A stretch of 64,000 nucleotides of DNA from JAYODW01 sp038116745 (GTDB taxonomy: Bacteria > Pseudomonadota > Gammaproteobacteria > Ga0077536), in assembly GCA_038116745.1 (NCBI GenBank), contig JAYODW010000001.1:1-64000 (forward strand). The letters run 5' to 3'. A program made the translations under genes and the position numbers. Below the pieces are notes generated by a model. That model was not told where the DNA came from. It searched no databases and worked only from the letters and a program-made list of their open reading frames with translations. The first letter of the stretch is position 1. Every line of letters starts with the position of its first letter. Below, in pieces: positions 36,218-44,640 of this stretch.

Positions 36218-36639
36218 TGTTCGACCGGGTTAGCCTGGACCATGTTGTTCTGCGCGCGCGCGATGCGGACGCATTGATCAGCTTTTATTGCACCGTGCTC
36301 GGCGCGAAAGTCGAGCGCAGCCTGGATATCGGGCTTGTCCAGCTACGCCTGGGTTCGATTCTCATTGATATCGTCGGCGCGCACAGCGCCCTGGGAAGGC
36401 GCCAGGGGCCTCCACCTGATGGTGGCCGTAATCTTGACCATTTCTGTCTGCGCGTCGAGCCGTTTGACGAGGCCTCTATCCGCGCGCATCTCGAAGCCTG
36501 CGATGTTGCAGCCAGCGCCACCCAGGAAGTGTACGGTGCGGAGGGTTTCGGGCCCTCTATCTACGTTACGGATCCGGAAGGCACCGTCATTGAGTTGAAA
36601 GGTGCCGCGACGCGACCGGGAAGGGCCGGTGGCGGCTGA
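36217..36639 (+). CDS. VOC (glyoxalase/bleomycin resistance) family protein
   Basis: A 140-aa single VOC domain: 'LDHVVLRARDADALISFY' at the N-terminus, 'LDHFCLRVEPFD' in the middle and 'YVTDPEGTVIELKG' at the end, which supplies the likely metal-binding His and Glu. Function is unspecified for this superfamily. Start at 36217 overlaps the MFS stop (TGATG). A longer frame from 35941 runs antagonistically through the MFS gene and is a shadow. Confidence 0.85.
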   Translation: MFDRVSLDHVVLRARDADALISFYCTVLGAKVERSLDIGLVQLRLGSILIDIVGAHSALGRRQGPPPDGGRNLDHFCLRVEPFDEASIRAHLEACDVAASATQEVYGAEGFGPSIYVTDPEGTVIELKGAATRPGRAGGG

Positions 36640-36694
36640 TGCTCAGCCTGCGGTTAGACTGGTCGCCCCGGCAGGCTTGAGGGAGTCAAATCCA

Positions 36695-37225
36695 GTGTGC
36701 AGCCATCTCCGTCTTCTGTTTGGGGCTCTCTTGTTGAGTCTTTTTGCGCACAACGCGCCGGCCGTAACCGTACATACCTGGCTCGACGCCGATGGCGTCC
36801 GGCACTTCGCCGACGAGCCGTTCGAAGGTGAAGACGCGGTGACTGCGCCGAGCGTGATAGAGATCCCGGACAATCAGCATGCGGTCGCCGACGACGACTA
36901 TTACTCCATTCTTAATCAATGGTCCCGGCTTCGGGCAGAGCGCGAGCGTGCAGATCTGCTGTCCCTCGAGCGCTCGCGGCTGCGCGCGCAGGAGGAGCAT
37001 GCGCCGGCTGACGAACCGCCGCTGCAGGGGCGGGGCGGCGTAGGTCTTTATCAGCGTTACTGGCCGCCGTACATTCGGGAGCGTGTTCCGCGGCATCACG
37101 ACCGCCCGCGAGTAGACCGTGAAGCCTACCTCCGCGAAGCGCGCAAGGGTCAGTTCATCCCCTATTCGCGGGGCGCATGGCCACGTGAGCGGGCGGCCGA
37201 AAAATTACTTCGTCCGCCGGATTAG
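36695..37225 (+). CDS. DUF4124-domain secreted protein
   Basis: A 176-aa exported protein of unknown function. Signal peptide at residues 1 to about 22 ('LLFGALLLSLFAHNAPA'), then the DUF4124 core 'VHTWLDADGVRHFADEP', and an Arg-rich charged C-terminal part. The GTG at 36695 is used because 'GAGGGAGTCAA' precedes it and it places the signal peptide N-terminally. Its 3' end overlaps the convergent tusA gene by 21 bp. Confidence 0.85.
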   Translation: MCSHLRLLFGALLLSLFAHNAPAVTVHTWLDADGVRHFADEPFEGEDAVTAPSVIEIPDNQHAVADDDYYSILNQWSRLRAERERADLLSLERSRLRAQEEHAPADEPPLQGRGGVGLYQRYWPPYIRERVPRHHDRPRVDREAYLREARKGQFIPYSRGAWPRERAAEKLLRPPD

Positions 37226-37432
37226 AAAGCGGAAGACTTCCCCATCCTGACCCGATTCCACCAGTTCGTGCCCCGTGGTGCGGCAGAAAGCCTGGAAATC
37301 CGCGTCCGCTGCAGGATCGGTGGCGAGAACTTCGACCGTGCCGCCGACCGGAATGTCCTTCATGGATTTTTTTGTTTTCAGAATGGGCAGCGGGCAGTTC
37401 AGGCCCTTGGTGTCGAGAACGAGATCGGCCAT
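37205..37432 (-). CDS. tusA: Sulfurtransferase TusA
   Basis: Small sulfur carrier that relays persulfide sulfur in the cytoplasm. The 75-aa product has the sulfur-accepting Cys13 in 'LNCPLPILKTK' and the typical C-terminal 'FRFLIRRTK'. It diverges from lipS1 across the AT-rich spacer 37433-37593, which carries the repeat motif shared with the dsrE and sox promoters. In sHdr-type sulfur oxidisers TusA delivers sulfur to DsrE and then to the sHdr complex, which fits the neighbours here. Confidence 0.95.
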   Translation of the reverse strand: MADLVLDTKGLNCPLPILKTKKSMKDIPVGGTVEVLATDPAADADFQAFCRTTGHELVESGQDGEVFRFLIRRTK

Positions 37433-37500
37433 GGTTGTCTCCAGTAGCGGGATGGGTTGTCAGACGCTGAATAGCAGGCAACAGATGATAGCCAATCCGT

Positions 37501-37550
37501 TCTATATAAAGAAACAATATAACCATATAACTTATTGGCATATATACTCG
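37501..37550. promoter_or_regulatory. AT-rich repeat block between tusA and lipS1
   Basis: The spacer is sharply AT-rich in a GC-rich genome. It holds two direct ATATAAC copies 8 bp apart (37517-37523, 37525-37531), the second extended to CCATATAACTT, and a further CATATATAC at 37539-37547. The extended form matches GTATATAACTT before dsrE and GCATATAACTT (reverse strand) before soxX. I infer a common operator or activator site for sulfur genes. No cognate regulator gene is visible in the window. Confidence 0.6.
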
Positions 37551-37593
37551 AGGCGTCATTCAAGCCAACGTCGCAATGACTGAGGGAAAGCTC

Positions 37594-38619
37594 ATGAGCT
37601 GGTGGGAGCGTCTGCAGGAAATAGAGGAAATCGAAGCCGCCGGTCTGGACGCCACGTTAGTGAGTCGGTGTGAAGCCGCCGCCGCAGCCGTCGTCCACAG
37701 GCCGCTGCGGTTCTCGACACCGACTTTCAAAGCCTATGGTTCCAGCGAGCTCAAAGGCTGCGGCAAACACAGCTTTCCGGCGTTTTCCGTGACGGGCGGC
37801 GCCTGTGCGCTTGATTGCGAGCACTGCCATGCACGCATTCTGGAGCCGATGATCCCGGCGTTTTCGCCCGAAGAACTCGAGGGCAAGGTCCGCGCGATGG
37901 TAGACCGCGAAGACCTCCGGGGGTTCCTGCTTTCCGGCGGCTCCAACCGGCGCAATGAAATCCGCTATGAACGTTTCTACCCTACGCTGGAAAAGCTGAA
38001 AAAAGAATTCCCGCATCTGCGGATCGCCATCCACTCGGCTTTGATCGACAAGGACCGTGCGCGGCGCATGGCGGATGCGGGCGTTGATACGGCCATGCTG
38101 GACATCATCGGGGCACCGGAAACGATCCGGGAGGTCTACCATCTGGAGCGCTCGGTCGATGATTTCGAGGCCTCGCTGGCTGCGCTCTGCGCGACCCATA
38201 TGGAAGTCGTCCCGCATATCGTCATCGGCCTGCATTACGGCCGTATTCTGGGCGAAGAGAACGCGCTGAAAATTATCTCCCGGCACTCCGTTCACGCTCT
38301 GGTGCTCGTGGTCATCATGCCGATTTACGCGACCCCCGGGCAGTTCGAGACGCCATCCCCGGAAGCGGTTGCAGAGCAGTTCATCCGTGCTCGGACGCTG
38401 TTGCCGGACAAAGAGGTATTGCTCGGGTGTGCGCGTCCGCCCGGGCTGCACAAGCGTGCGACAGATACCTATGCGGTGCTTGCCGGCCTTGATGGGATCG
38501 CGTTCCCGGCGGACGGCGTCGTTGCGGCCGCTCAGGCCATCGGGCGGCCCTGTCATCAGGTACATGCCTGCTGTTCGCTCAAGCTGGCGCAGTCCGCCCC
38601 GGCGCCGATTGCCGCCTGA
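37594..38619 (+). CDS. lipS1: Radical SAM protein, LipS1-like (lipoate sulfur insertion)
   Basis: Radical SAM enzyme of 341 aa with a CX3CX2C cluster motif ('GGACALDCEHCH'), followed by 'FLLSGGSNRR' and 'DIIGAPETIREVY'. With the second radical SAM gene it probably inserts the two sulfur atoms into octanoyl-LbpA, replacing LipA. Numbering as LipS1 follows gene order (lipS1-lipT-lipS2-slpl) that I recall from sHdr bacteria, and it could be swapped with the 39755 gene. Start 37594 has 'GAGGGAAAGCTC' upstream; ATG 37576 is the alternative. Confidence 0.75.
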   Translation: MSWWERLQEIEEIEAAGLDATLVSRCEAAAAAVVHRPLRFSTPTFKAYGSSELKGCGKHSFPAFSVTGGACALDCEHCHARILEPMIPAFSPEELEGKVRAMVDREDLRGFLLSGGSNRRNEIRYERFYPTLEKLKKEFPHLRIAIHSALIDKDRARRMADAGVDTAMLDIIGAPETIREVYHLERSVDDFEASLAALCATHMEVVPHIVIGLHYGRILGEENALKIISRHSVHALVLVVIMPIYATPGQFETPSPEAVAEQFIRARTLLPDKEVLLGCARPPGLHKRATDTYAVLAGLDGIAFPADGVVAAAQAIGRPCHQVHACCSLKLAQSAPAPIAA

Positions 38620-38655
38620 AAGCGGTCGATCCCACTCAGGCAGCCGGCTGACTTC

Positions 38656-39723
38656 GTGCGAGAGATAGATGTTGATATTGCGATAGTCGGCCTCGGCCCG
38701 GCCGGGGCTGCTGCGGCTGCGGCAGCCGCCGCTGAGGGTGCGCGGGTGGTCGCGTTCGACCGCCGTCAAACGCCAGGCCTGCCGGTGCAGTGCGCCGAGC
38801 TGGTGCCCGGTCTGATCGGCCAGGACGCGCATTGGTTTCATCACGCTCGGGTGCAGGGGGTGGAGGCGATGGCCACGCTGGTCGAAAGCGAACCGGCTGA
38901 CCGTCTGGCCCCGTTTCCCGGACACATGATCGACCGCGCGCTTTTCGATCGGGAACAGGTGGAAAGGGCGCGGGAGGCGGGGGCTGAGTGCTATTTCGGC
39001 TGTCCGGTCAGAAAAATCGATCCTGCAGGCCTGGTGATCACTGAAGACGGCCGCCCTTGGCGGGCGCGCGTGCTAATCGGGGCCGACGGACCACGCTCGC
39101 CGGTCGGCCGTGCTGTCGGCAGACGGAATTCAGCGCTGGTTATGGCGCAACAGGTGACCCTCAAGGCGGCTGGGCCCAGTGCGACGACGGACATCTTTCT
39201 TTCGCATCGACTGGTTGGTGGCTATGGCTGGCTGTTCCCGCGGGGCAACGTGGCACATGTGGGGGTAGGTGTCGTGACCGCCGAGCGGCGCGGTATCAAG
39301 CAACATCTGGGCGAGCTGGTTGAGAGCCTGATGGCTGCGGAGCGGGTTCAGGGAGGCGTGCTGAGCCGGACCGGGGGATTTATTCCGGTGGGAGGCCCAC
39401 TGCAGGGTGCGTCGGTCCACGGGCATTGCCTCGTGCTGCTGGCAGGTGATGCTGCAGGTCTGGCTAATGCTGTCACCGGCGCGGGCATTCACGCGGCTCT
39501 CGTGTCCGGGCAGATGGCCGGGCAGACAGCGCGGTCGTGGCTCGATGGCGAGACCTGCGCGGCTGAGGAGTATGACGACGAACTCGATGACGTTTTCGGC
39601 GCGTCGCTGCGCCGTGCCGCCGCGCGTCGGGTGCAGCTCATGCAGGTATGGCGCGAGCGCAAGCCCGACCCTGCGGAGCTGCGGCGTGGTTGGATCGCCT
39701 ATCCTGAGTACTGGGCAGCATAA
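38656..39723 (+). CDS. lipT: FAD-dependent oxidoreductase, geranylgeranyl-reductase-like (LipT-like)
   Basis: Flavoprotein of 355 aa with a Rossmann FAD motif ('VGLGPAGAAAA'), 'GADGPRSPVGRAVG' and 'LAGDAAGLANAVTGAGIHAAL', typical of the geranylgeranyl reductase family. A homologous gene (lipT) recurs beside lipS1/lipS2 in shdr clusters, and may supply electrons or maintain the radical SAM enzymes; its reaction is not settled. GTG start. It lies between the two radical SAM genes, which supports the assignment. Confidence 0.75.
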   Translation: MREIDVDIAIVGLGPAGAAAAAAAAAEGARVVAFDRRQTPGLPVQCAELVPGLIGQDAHWFHHARVQGVEAMATLVESEPADRLAPFPGHMIDRALFDREQVERAREAGAECYFGCPVRKIDPAGLVITEDGRPWRARVLIGADGPRSPVGRAVGRRNSALVMAQQVTLKAAGPSATTDIFLSHRLVGGYGWLFPRGNVAHVGVGVVTAERRGIKQHLGELVESLMAAERVQGGVLSRTGGFIPVGGPLQGASVHGHCLVLLAGDAAGLANAVTGAGIHAALVSGQMAGQTARSWLDGETCAAEEYDDELDDVFGASLRRAAARRVQLMQVWRERKPDPAELRRGWIAYPEYWAA

Positions 39724-39754
39724 GCAAGGGTTAATCCCGACGGGGAGAAGGTTC

Positions 39755-41047
39755 ATGAGTTGCTTCGATAGAGAATCACGGCAGGCCGAGGGTCCGGCGG
39801 CCCTGTCGGCTAATCCTTTCGAGACCATGCTGCCGCGTGTCCCGGGACGTACGCCGGTAGAACGACGCAACGGCGCCAGCGTGAAATCCTCCGGCAGCCA
39901 GCCCGAGGGCGTCTATCTGCCGAATAACAACGTCATGACGCCGAACATGCGCTCGCCGGAGTACGTGCAGCTGTCAACTGCGGCGGCCATGACGCTGGGC
40001 ATCATGCCGGGCCGGATGCATCGCTGCGCATGCACGCGCTGTCTCAATCTGCTGCTGACTTATCCGGAGGGCTGTCGGGCCAACTGCGCCTATTGCGGCC
40101 TGGCTCGCCATCGAGAAGCCGACCGTGACTACGCAGATCGGAATTTCATTCGCGTGGACTGGCCGGCGGTGCCTCTGCAGCAGATTATCGACATCGTCAG
40201 CAGGGACGGCGCCGCGAGCCCCTTCCATCGCATGTGTATTTCGATGATCACCCATCCGAACTCGGACGCGGATACGGTGACCGTGCTGGAGAACTGGACG
40301 CGCCGGGTGAGCCCGGATGAGATTCCCGTCTCGATTCTGTCAAACCCGACCACGATGCGACGTGACGACGTGGTCCGACTGCATGAACTCGGTGCGGATA
40401 TTTTTACCGTTGCCCTGGATGCTGCGACGCCCGCAATTTTCGAGCGCACCCGAGGTAAGGGCGTGCAGTCACCTCACCGCTGGGATCATTACTGGCAGAC
40501 GCTTGAATGGGCTCGTGAAATTTTCGGTCCACAGAAATTCGGCGCGCATATCATCGTCGGCATGGGCGAAACCGAGGCCGAGGTGCTCCATCTCATTCAG
40601 CGCATCGTTGATATGGGTGGTCACAGCCACATGTTTTCATTTTTTCCTGAACGCGGCTCGCTGATGGACCATTTGCCGGCAACGCCGCGGGATCAGTGGC
40701 GGCGCGTTCAACTGGCGCGCTATCTGATCGACTACCGTGATGTCCGCGTCGAGCACATGCGCTTCGACAGCCAGGGCTGCCTCCTCGATTTTGGTATTCC
40801 CGCCGCAGAGCTTGAGAGCATCATCGACCAGGGTATTGCGTTCCGCACGTCGGGCTGCCCGGGAAAATTCGCGGAAGATATTTCAGCCTGCGATCGGCCC
40901 TATGGCGATTCGCCGCCGAGCGATATTGCGAGCTATCCATTCGCGCCAGCCGCAGTCGACCTGCGCAAAATCCGCCACCAGCTCAAGCGACAGCGTGCCG
41001 GTGAAAGCTACGAGGAAGGCGAAGACATCGAGGCTTTCGCGCGCTGA
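39755..41047 (+). CDS. lipS2: Radical SAM protein, LipS2-like (lipoate sulfur insertion)
   Basis: Second radical SAM enzyme of the set, 430 aa. The cluster motif is CX3CX2C in 'EGCRANCAYCGL', preceded by an unusual extra 'CACTRC' pair. Further motifs are 'TVALDAATPAIFERTRGKG' and 'IIVGMGETEAEV', which recall the biotin synthase/lipoyl synthase-type group. The ATG at 39755 has 'GGGGAGAAG' upstream. The open frame from 39407 overlaps lipT and is not coding. LipS1/LipS2 naming is by order and tentative. Confidence 0.75.
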   Translation: MSCFDRESRQAEGPAALSANPFETMLPRVPGRTPVERRNGASVKSSGSQPEGVYLPNNNVMTPNMRSPEYVQLSTAAAMTLGIMPGRMHRCACTRCLNLLLTYPEGCRANCAYCGLARHREADRDYADRNFIRVDWPAVPLQQIIDIVSRDGAASPFHRMCISMITHPNSDADTVTVLENWTRRVSPDEIPVSILSNPTTMRRDDVVRLHELGADIFTVALDAATPAIFERTRGKGVQSPHRWDHYWQTLEWAREIFGPQKFGAHIIVGMGETEAEVLHLIQRIVDMGGHSHMFSFFPERGSLMDHLPATPRDQWRRVQLARYLIDYRDVRVEHMRFDSQGCLLDFGIPAAELESIIDQGIAFRTSGCPGKFAEDISACDRPYGDSPPSDIASYPFAPAAVDLRKIRHQLKRQRAGESYEEGEDIEAFAR

Positions 41048-41056
41048 GGCATCAGC

Positions 41057-42124
41057 ATGCTTCGTGTCTTGGACACCGGCCTGCTGCCGGGGCGTCGCAA
41101 TATCGCTTTCGACCAGATGCTGATCGAGCAGCACCGCAAGGGTGCGACCCCGGACACTCTGCGCTTCCTGCGCTTTACGCCTACCGCGCTGATCGGGCGC
41201 CACCAGGATTTGCGGCACGAGCTCGACGAGGCTTATTGCGCGGCCAACGGCATTGAGCTTGGTCGCCGGGTGACGGGCGGCGGCGCTATCTTCCTCGACG
41301 AAGGTCAGCTGGGCTGGGAGCTGGTATGCAGCCGCGAGCGACTTGGCCGCGGTCAGCTGGCCGAGATCGCGGCCCGAATCTGCCGCGCGGCGGCGGCAGG
41401 GCTGAGCCGCCTGGGTGTCGATGTGCGCTACCGGCCGCGCAACGACCTCGAAGTTGATGGGCGCAAGATCGGCGGGACCGGCGGGTTTTTCGACGGCGAT
41501 ACGCTGTTCTATCAGGGTACTGTGCTCGGGACGATCGACCCCGACACCATGTTCAGCGCGCTACGGGTCCCGCACGCCAAGCGAGCGCGTGGCCGGCTGG
41601 CGCGCCCCGCTGAACGGGTGACCTCATTGGCTGAGCTGTTTCCCGCGGATTCACCCTCCTGGGACCGGGTGAAGACTTGCCTGCTGCAGGGCTTTGAGAG
41701 CGAACTGGCGTTTTCTTTCGAGCCCGGCGCTCTCCTGGCATGCGAAGCGTCCGCACTGGATGACGCGTTCGATGAAATTGGTAGCGATGAATTCGTTTAC
41801 GAGGTTTCTGGACTGCGCGAAGACAGCGGACAGCTGCATGCTGTCCGGGATACCCCGGGTGGCATCATTGAGGTCTACGCCAAGGTCTCGTCCGGCCGTT
41901 ATCCGCTGATCGAAAGTCTGGTGGTTAGCGGCGACTTTTTCGTGACGCCGCCGCGTGTGATGCTCGATCTGGAAAGCGCGCTGCGCCACACCCCCGTAGC
42001 GGAGGTGGGCCACAACGCCGCGCGATTTTTTTCCGCCAGCCGCACCGATCTGCTGTCGGTTGCGCTGGATGATCTGCTCCAGACGATCATCGAAGCGGTG
42101 GACCAGCGCACGGACGGAAACTGA
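41057..42124 (+). CDS. slpl: Lipoate/octanoate ligase of the sHdr type, sLpl(AB)
   Basis: Ligase that attaches lipoate or octanoate to the lipoate-binding protein LbpA. The 355-aa protein has the LplA-type motifs 'RRVTGGGAIF' and 'GRKIGGTGGFF' in its N-terminal domain. A C-terminal LplB-like accessory domain (about 215-355) contains 'AVRDTPGGIIEVYAKV'. This matches the sLpl(AB) enzymes encoded with shdr genes. It sits directly downstream of lipS2 and overlaps the amidotransferase-like gene by one base (TGATGG). Confidence 0.85.
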   Translation: MLRVLDTGLLPGRRNIAFDQMLIEQHRKGATPDTLRFLRFTPTALIGRHQDLRHELDEAYCAANGIELGRRVTGGGAIFLDEGQLGWELVCSRERLGRGQLAEIAARICRAAAAGLSRLGVDVRYRPRNDLEVDGRKIGGTGGFFDGDTLFYQGTVLGTIDPDTMFSALRVPHAKRARGRLARPAERVTSLAELFPADSPSWDRVKTCLLQGFESELAFSFEPGALLACEASALDDAFDEIGSDEFVYEVSGLREDSGQLHAVRDTPGGIIEVYAKVSSGRYPLIESLVVSGDFFVTPPRVMLDLESALRHTPVAEVGHNAARFFSASRTDLLSVALDDLLQTIIEAVDQRTDGN

Positions 42125-42837
42125 TGGACTACCTGGCGCATCTGACGGTTATTCAGCACACCTCTGCGTCTTATCTGGGGCTGATTGAGGATCATCTGGA
42201 AGGACGCAAGATCCGTTTCACCTATCACCGTCCGTTCACAGAGCGTGGCGGGATCCCGACGGCTGCTTCGATCCGCGACGGATTGATTCTGCTGGGCGGC
42301 GGCCCGTGGGGCAGCGCCGGGCCGCGGGATGTACCTACCCTGGTACGTGAAGTTGAGTTGGTGCATCACTGTCTGACCGAGAAGATTCCCGTGCTGGGCT
42401 TCGAGCTTGGTGCGCAGATCCTGTGCCTGGCCGGCGGTGGACGCACACTCAGCAGTCCGCTCAGTTTCCGCGTCGGCAGTGCGGTCAGCACACAGGCGCA
42501 AGCGCTCGGTGGTTATCTGCCGCAGGAGTATGTGAACATCAGCTACGCGCGGGACACGTTTGAACTGCCGACTGCGGCCAGCGTGCTGGCGGTTGATGAC
42601 CATGGCGCCCCTGCGCTATTCCAGCTTGGCGCCAAAGCGCTCGGCTTTGCTGGTCACCCGGGGTTCAAGCCGGCCATCGCTGAAGATCTTCTGATGGAGT
42701 TTGAAGAAACACCGCCGGAGCCGCTTGCAGCCCTGGAAGACGCGCGCGGCAGGCGCATACAGCTTGAAAACGACCTGGTGCCGATCATGACCGGCATCGT
42801 TGGGATGATGGGATGGATGGATGCACTGGGGCGATGA
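42124..42837 (+). CDS. Class I glutamine-amidotransferase-fold protein lacking the catalytic Cys
   Basis: The 237-aa product matches the GMP-synthase-like GATase fold: 'LLGGGPWGSAGP', the nucleophile elbow 'PVLGFELGAQIL' and 'FAGHPG' near the C-terminus. In active enzymes the elbow is GxCxGxQ, but here the Cys position is Glu94 (codon at 42403-42405), and the Glu after His178-Pro179 is Gly180. It therefore looks catalytically dead as an amidase. I recall GATase-like genes in shdr/lipoate clusters, so a structural or regulatory role is plausible. Overlaps slpl by one base. Confidence 0.82.
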   Translation: MDYLAHLTVIQHTSASYLGLIEDHLEGRKIRFTYHRPFTERGGIPTAASIRDGLILLGGGPWGSAGPRDVPTLVREVELVHHCLTEKIPVLGFELGAQILCLAGGGRTLSSPLSFRVGSAVSTQAQALGGYLPQEYVNISYARDTFELPTAASVLAVDDHGAPALFQLGAKALGFAGHPGFKPAIAEDLLMEFEETPPEPLAALEDARGRRIQLENDLVPIMTGIVGMMGWMDALGR

Positions 42838-42855
42838 GCCCGACGGGAGGGGGAA

Positions 42856-43320
42856 ATGATCCATGGCATTAATCACGTAGCAATTTCAACGCCTGACATT
42901 GAGCGTCTGAGTGCGTTCTACAAAGATCTGCTCGGATTCGAGGAAGTGTTTCGGCTTAACTGGGAGATTGGCGACAAAGCACTGGACAGCATTACCGGAC
43001 TTAAGGATTCCTCCGCCCGCATCGTGATGCTGAAGTGCGGAAATGCCTGTGTGGAGCTGTTTGAATACGAGACCCCACCGCCACGGGCTGGCGATCCGTC
43101 GCGTCCGGTGTGTGACCACGGGATTACGCACCTTTGTCTGCAGGTTACCGATATCCAGGCCGAGTACTCGCGTCTGCTTGAGGCCGGTATGCATTTCCAC
43201 TGTCCGCCGCAGCGTGTCGGGGGGAGCGTTTGTGCGACTTACGGGCGGGATCCAGACGGTAACGTGGTTGAGCTGCTCGAGGTCCCGGCAGACAGCGCCC
43301 TGGCCGTGGTGTCTGGATAA
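42856..43320 (+). CDS. VOC (glyoxalase) family protein
   Basis: A 154-aa VOC domain: 'INHVAISTPDIERLSAFYKDLLGFEE' type N-terminus (key residues His7, Tyr22), 'ITHLCLQVTDI' and 'DPDGNVVELLE' with the metal-ligand Glu. Role in the sulfur or lipoate pathway is unknown, but it is the last gene before the dsrE promoter region and starts 18 bp after the GATase-like gene with 'GGGAGGGGGAA' upstream. It differs from the VOC protein at 36217 in sequence. Confidence 0.8.
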   Translation: MIHGINHVAISTPDIERLSAFYKDLLGFEEVFRLNWEIGDKALDSITGLKDSSARIVMLKCGNACVELFEYETPPPRAGDPSRPVCDHGITHLCLQVTDIQAEYSRLLEAGMHFHCPPQRVGGSVCATYGRDPDGNVVELLEVPADSALAVVSG

Positions 43321-43362
43321 GGTGAAAGGCGGCCTGCGAGGAGAGTGGCTCTTTCAGTCTGA

Positions 43363-43410
43363 ATGTATATAACTTTTTATTCTATGTATATAACCTTGAA
43401 TTATATAGCT
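43363..43410. promoter_or_regulatory. Two 21-bp-spaced TGTATATAAC repeats before dsrE
   Basis: Identical 10-mers TGTATATAAC lie at 43364-43373 and 43385-43394, exactly 21 bp apart, which is two helical turns and so the same face of DNA. An AT-rich stretch (43401-43408) reads TTATATAG, a partial inverted copy. This block sits 66 to 113 bp ahead of the dsrE start and looks like a tandem operator or activator site controlling the dsrE-shdr-lbpA operon. Compare the spacer at 37501-37550 and the sox promoter. Confidence 0.65.
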
Positions 43411-43475
43411 TGAACCGGGATACTCGACCGCCATTGGGCGACACGGACTATGACTTGAGGGGAAGCGCTTAGACC

Positions 43476-43853
43476 ATGGCAGAGAAACTCCTGATTGTGA
43501 TGGCGAACACCGACCCACGTAACGGGGAAGAGCTGGGAGCGCCTATTTTCCAGGCAACGGTCGCGGCGGCCATGGATTACGAAGTCGAGGTGATCTGCAC
43601 AGCGACCGCAGGACGCTTGATGAAAAAGGGCGAAGCCGAGAAGCTGGTCATCAAGGAAGGGTCGCCGAAATCGGTCATGGATTTCATTCGCGATGCGCAC
43701 GAAGCCGGGGTGAAGTTCTTTTGTTGTTCGCCCAACCTTGACCTGTTCGACATGCGCGAAGACGACCTGATCGAGGAATGTGAGGGTATCGTCGGCGGCG
43801 CCTATCTGATTGAAGCTGTCATGGATGACGACTACCGCGTACTGAGCTACTGA
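43476..43853 (+). CDS. DsrE-family sulfurtransferase (DsrE3-type)
   Basis: Sulfur relay protein that takes sulfur from TusA and passes it toward sHdr. The 125-aa product has the DsrE/F-like fold, with Cys41 and the vicinal Cys83-Cys84 in 'KFFCCSPNLDLF' as candidates for the persulfide-carrying residue. Length and these Cys match DsrE3-type proteins encoded with shdr genes; the subtype (3A, 3B or 3C) I cannot fix. It starts 82 bp after the repeat block and 5 bp before shdrC1, so it leads the operon. Confidence 0.85.
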   Translation: MAEKLLIVMANTDPRNGEELGAPIFQATVAAAMDYEVEVICTATAGRLMKKGEAEKLVIKEGSPKSVMDFIRDAHEAGVKFFCCSPNLDLFDMREDDLIEECEGIVGGAYLIEAVMDDDYRVLSY

Positions 43854-43857
43854 CGTC

Positions 43858-44616
43858 ATGGCTCACTCCCAGGCAAGCCGGGTGCAGGCGGTTATCGGAG
43901 ACCCTCTTTCCGACGCCCCAGCGGTGCCTCAGGCCAAGCTCGAGTCGATTTTTCAGGACATTCAGGCGGACCTGCGTTTCGACCACCAGCTCAATGGCTG
44001 CCTGAACTGCGGGATCTGCACAGCCACCTGTCCCGCTGCGCACTACTACGACTTCAGTCCGCGCGAGATCGTGCAGCTGCTGTGGACAGAAAATCTCGAT
44101 GGCATTTACGACGCCATGCAGGAAAAGATCTGGGCCTGCGCTCAGTGCTATACCTGCGCTGCACGATGCCCTTTCGGTAATTCGCCGGGCGGTCTGGTGA
44201 TGCTGATGCGCGAGGCGGCGATCAAACACGGCATGGAGTCCGCGAAGAACGTGCTGCGCCCCTTCAGTCGCGTGATGCTCAAACTGATCTCGACTGGCAA
44301 CCAGCTCGCGCCCAATATGATTACCCCGGATCACTTTGCAGACTGGGGACCTAATATTTCCAAGGTTGATGCGCCGCTCAAGCAGCTGCGCAAAGCCATC
44401 CCGATGCCCACTCTGAATACCACCGAGACGGCATGGGAAGTGAATCTGAAGACTTCGGTCGAGCTCTACACGATCTGGGAGATGACCGGGGTGCTGGACC
44501 AGCTGGAGGGGATCGACGAGAACCTGTTCGATGTGATCTCCGACATCATGGATGAGAAACGCGAAGATCTGGATGACTGGCTGGACGAGCAGGAAGACGA
44601 AGACGACGACGATTGA
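43858..44616 (+). CDS. shdrC1: sHdr complex subunit C1, iron-sulfur protein
   Basis: HdrC-like electron-transfer subunit with two [4Fe-4S] sites. Cys48, Cys51, Cys54 and Cys58 form the first ferredoxin motif, and Cys94, Cys97, Cys100 and Cys104 the second. The 252-aa chain has a C-terminal strongly acidic tail ('EQEDEDDDD'), which is not part of archaeal HdrC. It is the first shdr gene, starting 4 bp after dsrE. The sHdr complex oxidises protein-bound sulfane sulfur to sulfite. Confidence 0.92.
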   Translation: MAHSQASRVQAVIGDPLSDAPAVPQAKLESIFQDIQADLRFDHQLNGCLNCGICTATCPAAHYYDFSPREIVQLLWTENLDGIYDAMQEKIWACAQCYTCAARCPFGNSPGGLVMLMREAAIKHGMESAKNVLRPFSRVMLKLISTGNQLAPNMITPDHFADWGPNISKVDAPLKQLRKAIPMPTLNTTETAWEVNLKTSVELYTIWEMTGVLDQLEGIDENLFDVISDIMDEKREDLDDWLDEQEDEDDDD

Positions 44617-44640
44617 GAGCCAAGGCTCGAGGAGGATGCT

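Noticed and set aside
42124..42837. A functional GMP synthase or amidotransferase
   Set aside because: The catalytic Cys and Glu are substituted and no synthetase domain is attached.
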